A DNA stretch of 64,000 nucleotides, taken from an uncultured Oscillospiraceae bacterium. GTDB taxonomy: Bacteria > Bacillota > Clostridia > Oscillospirales > Oscillospiraceae. This document shows, in pieces, positions 54,273-61,748 of this stretch. The position numbers were made by a program, and so were the translations under genes. The notes under the pieces were generated by a model. The model saw only the letters and a list, made by a program, of their open reading frames with translations. It did no database searches and was not told the DNA's origin. The first letter of the stretch is position 1; every line of letters starts with the position of its first letter. Where the stretch lies: positions 1-64,000 of the forward strand of contig CAAEUZ010000129.1 in NCBI GenBank assembly GCA_900759385.1, written 5' to 3'.

Positions 54273-56252
54273 TCAGCCTTTGTCGCTGAAGTCTATGGTT
54301 TCCGGATTCTCAAGCCCGAGGACGGCGTTGTAGGCGTCGGTCGTGGCATAGAGTATCTTCCTGGTCTCGACAGCGTCGCCGATAGAGATGACGGGGCATA
54401 TATCGGAGAGCGTCTCGCCGATCTTGCTGGTGGGCGCGAAGCCCAGAGCCATCAGGACGGTGTCGCACTCGATGGTGTCCTCACCCTCGGGACCCTCGAC
54501 CGTCACGGCGGTGTGGGTGCGGGTGCTGTCGACGGACACGAGCTTGGTGCTGGTGCGGAAGGTGATGCCGCTCTCGCGCATCATCTTCTTGAGGAGGTCG
54601 CCGTTCATCTTGAACATCGGCTGGGGCAGCATCTTCTTGGCCATCTCGATGACGGTGACCTTCTTGCCCATCTTGTCGAAGTGCAGTGCAGCCTCGATGC
54701 CGACCATGCCGCCGCCGACCATGACTATGCGCTCGCCCACGTCGACCAGGTTGCGCAGCGCGTCGGTCGCGGAATAGACGCTGTAGCCGTCCAGGCCCGG
54801 GATGCTCTTGGGCATTATGGGCGCTCCGCCGGCGGCCCAGATGATGCGGTCGGGCTTCCAGGCGGCGACGTTGTCGTGGTTGGCCTCGCGGCCGTAGCGC
54901 ACGGGCACGCCGGCCTTGGCCAGCTGGAGCTTGTACCAGCTCAGCAGCGCGTGCATGTCGGTCTTGAAGTAGGGCTGGCTGGCGGCGAAGGCGTTGCCGC
55001 CGATGGTGGCGCTCTTCTCCCAGAGCTCGACCTCGTGGCCGGCCTGCTTGGCGTAGAGCGCGGCGGTGCAGCCGCCGGGGCCGGCGCCCACAACCAGGAC
55101 GCGCAGAGGCGTCTTGGCCTTGGGGATGCCGCCGTCGATCTCATGGCCGCAGATGGGGTTCACGGCGCAGGTGGCGTTCTTGAGCGCGTAGGAACGGGCT
55201 ATGCATCCCTCGTTGCAGGAGATGCAGGGACGGATATCTTCTGCCCTGCCCTCGGCGAGCTTGTTGGGGATCTCGGGGTCGGCGAGGAGGCCGCGGCCGA
55301 TAACGGTGAAGTCGCACACGCCGTGGCGCAGGACGCTCTCGCCCTTCTCCACGTCGGAGTAGCGGCCGTGGGTAAGCACGGGAACGGTGCTTATCTCCTT
55401 GACAGCCTTGGCGCTGCGGGCCTGCAGGGTCATCTCCTGGATGTAGTCTGGCGGCATGGCGAGGTACCAGGAGTCGTGGCTGCCCGCGTCAACGTGCAGG
55501 GCGTCTACGCCGCACTCGAGCAGCTTGCGGGTGAGCTCGAGGCCCTCCTCGATGCCGCGGTAGCCCTCTTCAGCGGGCAGATAGTGGTCGGGGCAGTACT
55601 TGACGATGACCGGGAAGTCGGCGCCGCCGACCTCCTTGGAGATGGCGATCAGCTCTTTAAGGAAGCGCATACGGCCGTCCAGGTCTCCGCCGTACTCGTC
55701 GGTACGGGTGTTCCAGCGCTTGGTGAGGAACTGGTCGGTGAGGTAGCCGCCGTAGGCGTGGATTTCGATAGCATCGCAGCCGGCGCCGACAGCGCGCTGC
55801 GCGGCGGAGCGGTAATCGTCCTCGAGCCTGTGGATCTCATCCACGGTCAGCTCGTGGCACATGACCTGGGGGGCGTGCATCCAGGGGCAGGCGCTGGCGC
55901 TGATTGGCACGGGATAGAGCAGGCTCGGTCCGCCTATGCGGCCGTTGCCGGGGTGCAGCTGGGCGCAGACCTTGCTGCCCAGGGCGTGGGCACGGTCGCA
56001 GAGCTCCTTGAAATAAGGAGTGCTCTTGTCGTTGAGGAATATGGAGTGGCTGGGGTCCTCGAAGTAGTCGGACACGACGATGTTGCACATCAGCATGCCG
56101 ACGCCGCCCTTGGCGCGTTCGATGAAGTACTCAACGCCCCTGGGCCCGAGGTTGCCGACGATAGTGCCCATAGGGGCCAGGATTATGCGGTTTTTCAGCT
56201 CGAGACGGCCAATCTTGCCCGGCTCAAGCAGCTTGAAGCAGGTTTCGTTCAT
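54273..56252 (-). CDS. Old-Yellow-Enzyme/4Fe-4S ene-reductase, not BaiH or BaiCD
   Basis: This is 659 residues. The N-terminal FMN barrel has LKNRIILAPMGTIVGNLG and AIEIHAYGGYLTDQFLTKRW, the iron-sulfur site is Cys343, Cys346, Cys350 and Cys362, and the C-terminal FAD/NAD part has VLVVGAGPGGCTAALYAK. This is the 2,4-dienoyl-CoA reductase/BaiCD/BaiH architecture, but the barrel sequence is clearly different from both Bai enzymes as I recall them. The ATG at 56252 lies 2 bases after the BaiE-like stop, so the two are probably made together. It likely reduces a conjugated steroid double bond. Confidence 0.9.
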   Translation of the reverse strand: MNETCFKLLEPGKIGRLELKNRIILAPMGTIVGNLGPRGVEYFIERAKGGVGMLMCNIVVSDYFEDPSHSIFLNDKSTPYFKELCDRAHALGSKVCAQLHPGNGRIGGPSLLYPVPISASACPWMHAPQVMCHELTVDEIHRLEDDYRSAAQRAVGAGCDAIEIHAYGGYLTDQFLTKRWNTRTDEYGGDLDGRMRFLKELIAISKEVGGADFPVIVKYCPDHYLPAEEGYRGIEEGLELTRKLLECGVDALHVDAGSHDSWYLAMPPDYIQEMTLQARSAKAVKEISTVPVLTHGRYSDVEKGESVLRHGVCDFTVIGRGLLADPEIPNKLAEGRAEDIRPCISCNEGCIARSYALKNATCAVNPICGHEIDGGIPKAKTPLRVLVVGAGPGGCTAALYAKQAGHEVELWEKSATIGGNAFAASQPYFKTDMHALLSWYKLQLAKAGVPVRYGREANHDNVAAWKPDRIIWAAGGAPIMPKSIPGLDGYSVYSATDALRNLVDVGERIVMVGGGMVGIEAALHFDKMGKKVTVIEMAKKMLPQPMFKMNGDLLKKMMRESGITFRTSTKLVSVDSTRTHTAVTVEGPEGEDTIECDTVLMALGFAPTSKIGETLSDICPVISIGDAVETRKILYATTDAYNAVLGLENPETIDFSDKG

Positions 56253-56254
56253 TA

Positions 56255-56761
56255 TTACACTCCCATCGTACGAAGTTTGCCGAGTATCTTGCGGTAAGTC
56301 AGACGCAGGGTCTTGATGCGCCAAACACCGTCGTCGCACTTGACCATGTCGTCAACATAGAGCGCCCAGCCTTCGTAGGTGGAACCGTCGTCTTTATAGG
56401 TGTGGTAGTCGTTCAGGCGGGTGAGCAGACGGCAGCTGCGCTCGCCGGTGAACTGCACTATGGGGTTGTGGCCCATGTGCGTCGGCACCATGGAGTCGTC
56501 GCAGACGACCGCGGCACGGTCAACCTGGTCCTGGATGCACTTGTTGGGCACCAGGCGGCCGTTGGAGTAGGCCTCGAAGGGCTCAGTGTATACGTCGGGG
56601 AGCAGGTCCCACATCTGCATGTCAATGCACCACCAGTACTTGTACTTGGTGGCCAGGATATTGGGGATCTCGGCGAGCTGCTCGGGGGTGTAACCCTTGC
56701 CGGCTTCAGTGAGTATCTCGCGTACGAGACCGGTGATTTCCTTATCGGCAGGAATAGTCAT
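56255..56761 (-). CDS. BaiE-like dehydratase paralogue (SnoaL fold)
   Basis: This is 168 residues. Compared from memory with BaiE of C. scindens (catalytic Tyr30, Asp35, His83, Asp106, Arg146), four line up: Tyr42 and Asp47 in YWWCIDMQMWD, His95 in THMGHNP, Asp118 in LND. An Arg near 153-157 may be the fifth. AYSNGRLV matches SYSNGKLV. Overall similarity is modest, so it is not the standard BaiE, but the chemistry (7-alpha-dehydration or a related elimination/isomerisation) is plausible. It follows baiG and couples to the third ene-reductase gene. Confidence 0.8.
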   Translation of the reverse strand: MTIPADKEITGLVREILTEAGKGYTPEQLAEIPNILATKYKYWWCIDMQMWDLLPDVYTEPFEAYSNGRLVPNKCIQDQVDRAAVVCDDSMVPTHMGHNPIVQFTGERSCRLLTRLNDYHTYKDDGSTYEGWALYVDDMVKCDDGVWRIKTLRLTYRKILGKLRTMGV

Positions 56762-56784
56762 AACTCTCTCTCCTTTCTCAATTT

Positions 56785-56811
56785 GCCCCCCGCCCTGAAA
56801 AGGCAGGGGGC
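56785..56811 (-). other. Hairpin between baiG and the BaiE-like gene
   Basis: GCCCCCCGCC and GGCAGGGGGC pair with one mismatch around a 7-base loop in the 63-base spacer, with no T-run. It may stabilise or process the polycistronic mRNA. Confidence 0.55.
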
Positions 56812-56824
56812 TGATAATAATAAC

Positions 56825-58246
56825 TCAGGACTTCTTGCTGTAAATCTTGGGAAGCATCAGGCAGACGATCATGCCGACGACGACGCAGGCCATCTGGGCC
56901 CAGGCCACGTTGTGCATGGAGCTGACGACGGCCGCACCGAGAGCGGCGGCGTCACCGGCCTGCTGGGCAGCGGCATAGCCGCCGACGAACATGGAGCTGA
57001 ACACCGCGACGCCGAAGGGGGCGGACATATCACGGAACACGGTGTAGGTGCCGGAGCCGGCGCCCGCGATCTGCGGGTCGAGCCCGGAGAGGGCGACCTT
57101 CATGAAGATTGTGCCGTTGCCGCCGAGGCCGAGGCCGATGAAGAAGAGGCTGGCGGCGAACAGGACGAAACCGGACTCAGCCGTGAAGAGCAGCTGGATG
57201 GCGGCGCCGATGAGGCAGAAGACCAGGGCGAGGACGGAGATGTAGCGGGGCTCATGCTTGTTGGAGAGCGGGGCCACAGCTATGTTGCCGATGGTCATGC
57301 CAACGTACATGATGGAGGTCGCAAAGCTGGCGACGGAGCTGGTCGGGTCGAACATCATCGAGAAGCGGATGGTGTTCGTCATGCAGGCCTGCATGAGGCC
57401 CTGGGTGAGGAAGAGGACAACGACGGGGAGGATGAACTCCTTGCGGGCCATGAACTTGCCGTTGAGGATGGGGTTCTTGGCCTTGCGCTCGACAAGGAAG
57501 AGGATAACGAGCGCGAGCACGGTGCAGCCAATTACAGTGAGGCTGGCAGGGCTGAACCAGCCGCCATCTCCCTGGCCGACGGTCGGCACGCAGAGCACCA
57601 GGGAGAAGCCGAGGATGATGAAGATGCCGCCGAAGATATCGAAGCCGGCAATGCCCTTCTTGGGGCCGGTCTCCTTCTTCATGGTGAAGAGGCAGATGAC
57701 GAAGCAGAGCGCGGCGAGACCGGCGCAGATGTAGAGGATGAGGCGCCAGTTCTGAGTGGCCTGGAAAATCAGGCCGCCGACGGTGGGCCCAAAGATGACC
57801 ATGCCGCTGGAGAGCGCCATATAGACGGCGAAGCCGTTGCCCATCTTCACGGGCGGGAACTCGCTGGTAATGTAGGCAATGACGGTCGGGGAAATGGCGG
57901 CCGCACCGATGCCGACTACGAAGCGGGCGACGAGAACCATCCAGATGGCTCCGTCAGGGGCCATGCCGATGGCGAGCTCGCCGATGGCCATGAGGGCCAT
58001 ACCGACGAGAGCTGCGCCGCGGCGGCCAAATATATCACCAAGCTTGCCGAGGACAGGGGCGCAGGCGGCCATGCCCATGCTCATCGCAAGAGTGATCCAG
58101 GTGACCCAGGAGGAATCCAGGCCCCAGGCGCTGACTATGTTGTTGGGGATAGACGCCGTGAAGCCGCCGGCGAGGCTGACCAGAGCTGCAGCCATGGCGA
58201 AAGGCACGAAGCCCTTCATGTAGTTCTTGTTTACTGTAGCATCCAT
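56825..58246 (-). CDS. baiG: Bile acid transporter BaiG-like (MFS)
   Basis: This is 473 residues, close to C. scindens BaiG (about 477). It begins NKNYMKGFVPFAMAAALVSL, shares LAMSMGMAACAPVLGKLGD, and has the BaiG-like stretch LTQGLMQACMTN and GLGGNGTIFMKVALSGL, as I recall. About 14 membrane helices are expected, in the DHA2 drug-transporter style. BaiG imports primary bile acids with protons. The ATG at 58246 follows AAGGAG; the longer open frame upstream lacks hydrophobic start features and overlaps baiH. Confidence 0.88.
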   Translation of the reverse strand: MDATVNKNYMKGFVPFAMAAALVSLAGGFTASIPNNIVSAWGLDSSWVTWITLAMSMGMAACAPVLGKLGDIFGRRGAALVGMALMAIGELAIGMAPDGAIWMVLVARFVVGIGAAAISPTVIAYITSEFPPVKMGNGFAVYMALSSGMVIFGPTVGGLIFQATQNWRLILYICAGLAALCFVICLFTMKKETGPKKGIAGFDIFGGIFIILGFSLVLCVPTVGQGDGGWFSPASLTVIGCTVLALVILFLVERKAKNPILNGKFMARKEFILPVVVLFLTQGLMQACMTNTIRFSMMFDPTSSVASFATSIMYVGMTIGNIAVAPLSNKHEPRYISVLALVFCLIGAAIQLLFTAESGFVLFAASLFFIGLGLGGNGTIFMKVALSGLDPQIAGAGSGTYTVFRDMSAPFGVAVFSSMFVGGYAAAQQAGDAAALGAAVVSSMHNVAWAQMACVVVGMIVCLMLPKIYSKKS

Positions 58247-58270
58247 ACTTTTTCTCCTTCTTGTGGGTGT

Positions 58271-58301
58271 CCTGCGGGGTGTTTTCCAGGCGCCCCGCAG
58301 G
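58271..58301 (-). other. Hairpin between baiH and baiG
   Basis: CCTGCGGGG and CCCCGCAGG pair perfectly around 13 bases, with no T-run on the transcribed strand. Confidence 0.6.
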
Positions 58302-58311
58302 ATGCGGTTGG

Positions 58312-60297
58312 TTACAGGTTGTACGCGACCTCGAAGCCCTCCCACATGGCATCGCTGGACTGACGCGCCTTGACGGCGTCGCCAATCACATGGACCTCGG
58401 GGACGAACTCCCTGAGCTGCTCGCTCAGCGGGTCGTAGTTGCGGGCGCCGAGGCCGAAGATTATGTAATCGAAGCCGCGGAGCCATTCCTCAGTGCCGTC
58501 CTTCCTCTGGACCTTGACATCGTGGTCAGTGACCTCCAGCACCTTGGTGTTTACGTTGACATGGACGCCGTTGCTGCGCAGGGTGCGCATAAGCGGGGCA
58601 CGGTTGGGCATGCACACGCCGGTGAGTATCTGCGGCAGCATCTCGATGATGGTAACATCGATGTCGCCGATGCTCGCGTCGAAGCCGCGGGTGAACGCGG
58701 TGGGACGGGCGTTGGCTATTATGGTCTCAGCCGTCTCGCAGGCGACCTCGCCGCCGCCCAGGATGCAGACGCGGCCCTTGGGGATGACGAACTTGCCCTT
58801 GAGGAAGTCGTGCGCCGTGCGTACGGGGTAGTCCTGGGTACCCTTGATAGGCGGGATGAGCGGCTTGGCGCCGGTGGCTACTATGACCGCGTCGGGATTG
58901 AACTCCTTTACCGCCTCAACAGTGGCCTCCTTGCCGAACTCGAACTTGACTCCGGCCTTCTTGGCGCGATAGTTGAGGTGGACGAGCCACTTGGTCATCT
59001 CCTGCTTGCCGGGGCTGGTGACAGCCAGGTTGAGCTGACCGCCGATCTTGTCGTCGGCTTCCCAGACGGTGACGTCGTGGCCGCGCTCAGCCGCGGTTAC
59101 AGCGGCGTACATGCCGCCGGGGCCGGCGCCGATGATGAGGGTCTTCTTGACCTTCTCGGCCGGCTTCTCGGGGTAGTCGTACTCATGGCCGACGCGCGGG
59201 TTGATGTGGCAGCGGCACTGCGGGTGCTCCGCGGTGCGGGTGATGCAGCTTCCGCCGCAGCTTCCGCAGGGAGTGATGTCGTCAAAGCGGTTCTCGTAGG
59301 CCTTGTTGCAGAGATCGGGATCGGCGAGCAGGGGCCTGCCCATGCTCACGCCGTCCACCAGGCCGCGCTCGACTATGTCTGCGGCATAGCGGATGTCGTT
59401 GATCTTGCCGACAACAAAGACGGGGATGTTGACGACCTTCTTTATCTCGCTGGCCTCATAGACGTTCATGCCTATGCGCTTGCCGTGGCTGGGCAGGATG
59501 TTCTCCAGGCCCTCGTACTGCACGCCGCCGGAGACCTCGAGGAGGTTGACGCCGGCAGCCTCGAACTTGGGCGCGAGGTAGAGCATCTCCTCCAGGGAGT
59601 TGCCGCCCTCTATGCGCTCGTCGCCGGAGATACGCAGGAAGATCGGGAAATCGGGGCTGACATTGGCGCGCACCTCGGCTATGACCTCGAGGATGAAGCG
59701 GGCGCGGTTGTCTATGCAGCCGCCGTACTCGTCCATACGCTTGTTGCGCAGCGGGCTCAGGAACGCGCCGGGCATCATGTAAGCGTGGGCGCAGTGCAGT
59801 CCTATGGCGCCGCAGCCGGCCTCCTCCACCCTGCGGGCGGCCTGGCCGAACTGCTTGATGACCGCGTGGATCTCATCAATGGTCATCGCGCGGGAGACGT
59901 GACAGTTGGCGTTGGTATTCACGCTCGGGCCCAGCGGGGGAATGCCGCGGAAGCCGCAGATGCTCTCCGGGCCGGGGTGAATTATCTGAGGAACCAGCGT
60001 GCTGCCGGTGTCGCTCACGCGCTTGGCAAAGTCCCGGAACTGCGGGACCAGGTCGTCCGAGTCGAGGCAGGTGGTCTTGCCTATGTACTGATATTTGCGG
60101 TCAACGGTGACGGCATCAATCATAACGTAGCCGGTGCCGCCCTCGGCGCGGCGGACGAATATATCCGCGAGCCGCTTGGGAACGGTGCCGTCCTTAGCCT
60201 CGTAATCCATGCTCATGGGGGCCATGCCCACGCGGTTGTGCAGCGTGAGTGAGCCGACCTTGAGCGGCTGGAACAACTTAGCGTTTTTCATGTCCAT
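58312..60297 (-). CDS. baiH: BaiH, flavin/4Fe-4S bile acid ene-reductase
   Basis: This is 661 residues. Long stretches match C. scindens BaiH as recalled: RVGMAPMSMDYEA near 22-34, AEGGTGYVMIDAVT, LVPQIIHPGPES, and WEADDKIGGQLNLAV. The Fe-S Cys are 344, 347, 351 and 361/363; the FAD/NAD motif is LIIGAGPGGMYAAV near 387. BaiH reduces the conjugated double bonds left after 7-dehydration (Delta6 step of the reductive arm). ATG at 60297 has GAGAGGA upstream. This is one of the strongest markers for a true bai operon. Confidence 0.94.
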   Translation of the reverse strand: MDMKNAKLFQPLKVGSLTLHNRVGMAPMSMDYEAKDGTVPKRLADIFVRRAEGGTGYVMIDAVTVDRKYQYIGKTTCLDSDDLVPQFRDFAKRVSDTGSTLVPQIIHPGPESICGFRGIPPLGPSVNTNANCHVSRAMTIDEIHAVIKQFGQAARRVEEAGCGAIGLHCAHAYMMPGAFLSPLRNKRMDEYGGCIDNRARFILEVIAEVRANVSPDFPIFLRISGDERIEGGNSLEEMLYLAPKFEAAGVNLLEVSGGVQYEGLENILPSHGKRIGMNVYEASEIKKVVNIPVFVVGKINDIRYAADIVERGLVDGVSMGRPLLADPDLCNKAYENRFDDITPCGSCGGSCITRTAEHPQCRCHINPRVGHEYDYPEKPAEKVKKTLIIGAGPGGMYAAVTAAERGHDVTVWEADDKIGGQLNLAVTSPGKQEMTKWLVHLNYRAKKAGVKFEFGKEATVEAVKEFNPDAVIVATGAKPLIPPIKGTQDYPVRTAHDFLKGKFVIPKGRVCILGGGEVACETAETIIANARPTAFTRGFDASIGDIDVTIIEMLPQILTGVCMPNRAPLMRTLRSNGVHVNVNTKVLEVTDHDVKVQRKDGTEEWLRGFDYIIFGLGARNYDPLSEQLREFVPEVHVIGDAVKARQSSDAMWEGFEVAYNL

Positions 60298-60365
60298 CGT
60301 AAACTATCCTCTCATGTATTGATTTATATCCGGCGTGTCTCCATACGCCTTGAGTACGGCCGCGG

Positions 60366-60875
60366 TCAGATCTCCTCGAAGAAGGTATAGGAGGGGTCCT
60401 TTACGGTGTCGCGTCCGTTGTTGTAATCGTCGAAGTAACGCGGAGTGAGCATAAAGGTGTTGTCACCGGCGACCACTCGCTCGGTGATGACCCACTTGCC
60501 GTCACGCTTCTCCCATTTGTCGATGTCGCGGCAGCGGGCCTCGACGACGAAGCTGGCCTCGCCGGCCTTGTTCTTGTACTTGCACGCGGCGTACATGTAC
60601 GTCTCGCTGGCTGCGCGGGTCATGTCGTCGCTGAGCTTTATGAGGATGTTCGTCATCATGTGATGGGTGGAAACCATCCTCCTGTGCTGGTCGAGCATCA
60701 TGTCTATGAAGCCGCGGCCGGTGCCCTTGTAGGTCGGGCCGTAGTCCACCTTCGCGTCTTCCGCGAATATGGTGTATCCCAGTTCGTTGTCTATGCGGTC
60801 AAGTGCGCGGCAGTAGTTGTATATCTGCTCGCGGATGGCCTCTTTCTCAATGAGCTCGGCAAGTTTGCGCTCCAT
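60366..60875 (-). CDS. Second SnoaL-fold protein of the operon (BaiE/BaiI superfamily)
   Basis: This is 169 residues. Tyr21 and Asp26 (YCRALD) and His71 (STHHMMTN) align with BaiE Tyr30, Asp35 and His83; the Asp106 equivalent is not evident. It differs strongly from the BaiE-like protein at 56255. It could be a ketosteroid isomerase-like or BaiI-like 7-beta-dehydratase. It is 13 bases after the 7-alpha-HSDH-like gene and precedes baiH. The exact step is unknown. Confidence 0.75.
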   Translation of the reverse strand: MERKLAELIEKEAIREQIYNYCRALDRIDNELGYTIFAEDAKVDYGPTYKGTGRGFIDMMLDQHRRMVSTHHMMTNILIKLSDDMTRAASETYMYAACKYKNKAGEASFVVEARCRDIDKWEKRDGKWVITERVVAGDNTFMLTPRYFDDYNNGRDTVKDPSYTFFEEI

Positions 60876-60888
60876 TTTGCTTCTCCTT

Positions 60889-61686
60889 TCAGCGCTTGTT
60901 GTTCATCAGAAGCATGTCGCCGTACACCGGGCTGCCAAGTCCAAACCCGCCGTGGACGGCGAGCACCTGTCCCGTTGTGAAAGGCGCGGTGGCAAAGTAG
61001 AGCGCCGCGTCGGCCATCTCCTGCGGTGTGGCCATCCTCGCGATGGGCGTGTGCTTGAGGAAGAACTGCATGAACTCCGGTGTGAGGTTGTTCATAACCG
61101 CTTCCGTCGCAGTCATGCCGGGGCACACCACGTTGCAGGTGATGTTGTCCTTTGCAGCGTGCAGGGCTATCATCTTGCTGAGGTGAATGATCGCGGCCTT
61201 GCTGGTGCCGTAGGCGACCTGGCTGGTATCGGGAGTGATTCCGGCGACGGAGCCGATGTTGATTATGCAGCCGCTCTTCTGCTTCTCCATTGCAAGGCGT
61301 ATCGCCTCCTGCGAAGCTATGAACACGCTCGAGAGATGCATGTCGATGTACCCGGCAAACTTCTCGTAGTTCGTGTACTGGAACGGCAGGTCATCGCGCG
61401 GGCTCGTTCCGCCGAAGTTGTTGACAAGAATGTCCAGCCTGCCCTCGTTCTCGACGGCGGTGGCTATCATGTCCTTCATGCTCTGCTTGTCATGTGCTTC
61501 AAAGTAGACGGTCTTTACGGTGCAGCCCTCAGCGTTGAGCGCCGCGGCCTTCTCGTTCGCTACTTCCAGGTTACGGCAGGCCATGTAGACTATCGCGCCC
61601 TCGCGCGCAAACGTCTCGGCTATCGCATAACCTATGCCGCGGGTGCTGGCGGTGACGAGCGCCACCTTGTTTTCAAGCTTCTTCAT
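60889..61686 (-). CDS. hdhA: 7-alpha-hydroxysteroid dehydrogenase-like SDR
   Basis: This is 265 residues. It starts KKLENKVALVTASTRGIGYA and matches clostridial 7-alpha-HSDH as recalled in GAIVYMACRNLE, NEGRLDILVNNFG and the ending FGLGSPVYGD. The active site is Ser146, Tyr159, Lys163. Arg38 after the second strand suggests NADP(H), as in the clostridial enzymes. It interconverts the 7-alpha-hydroxyl and 7-oxo group of bile acids. Its place inside the bai operon, between baiF and baiH, is unusual; in C. scindens hdhA is elsewhere. Confidence 0.85.
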   Translation of the reverse strand: MKKLENKVALVTASTRGIGYAIAETFAREGAIVYMACRNLEVANEKAAALNAEGCTVKTVYFEAHDKQSMKDMIATAVENEGRLDILVNNFGGTSPRDDLPFQYTNYEKFAGYIDMHLSSVFIASQEAIRLAMEKQKSGCIINIGSVAGITPDTSQVAYGTSKAAIIHLSKMIALHAAKDNITCNVVCPGMTATEAVMNNLTPEFMQFFLKHTPIARMATPQEMADAALYFATAPFTTGQVLAVHGGFGLGSPVYGDMLLMNNKR

Positions 61687-61708
61687 TATTTACCTCCCGT
61701 GGCCGTAC

Positions 61709-61733
61709 CCCGGTTCCCTTTCTGGGAACCGGG
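61709..61733 (-). other. Hairpin between baiF and hdhA-like genes
   Basis: CCCGGTTCCC and GGGAACCGGG pair perfectly around a 5-base loop in the 62-base spacer; no T-run follows on the transcribed strand. Confidence 0.6.
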
Positions 61734-61748
61734 ATATACTGATTGTAC

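Noticed and set aside
54273..56252. Calling the third ene-reductase BaiCD
   Set aside because: The domain plan fits, but the barrel sequence differs from BaiCD as recalled, and baiCD is expected upstream of baiA.
53985..56297. 770-residue plus-strand ORF over the third ene-reductase
   Set aside because: Low-complexity Val/Gly/Ala/Asp translation with no domain; the opposite frame is a full OYE/4Fe-4S reductase.
56255..56761. Naming the BaiE-like gene baiE
   Set aside because: Catalytic residues match but overall similarity is modest and its position after baiG is wrong; the true baiE should lie before baiA.
58261..60252. 663-residue plus-strand ORF over baiH
   Set aside because: Antisense shadow; the minus frame matches BaiH throughout.
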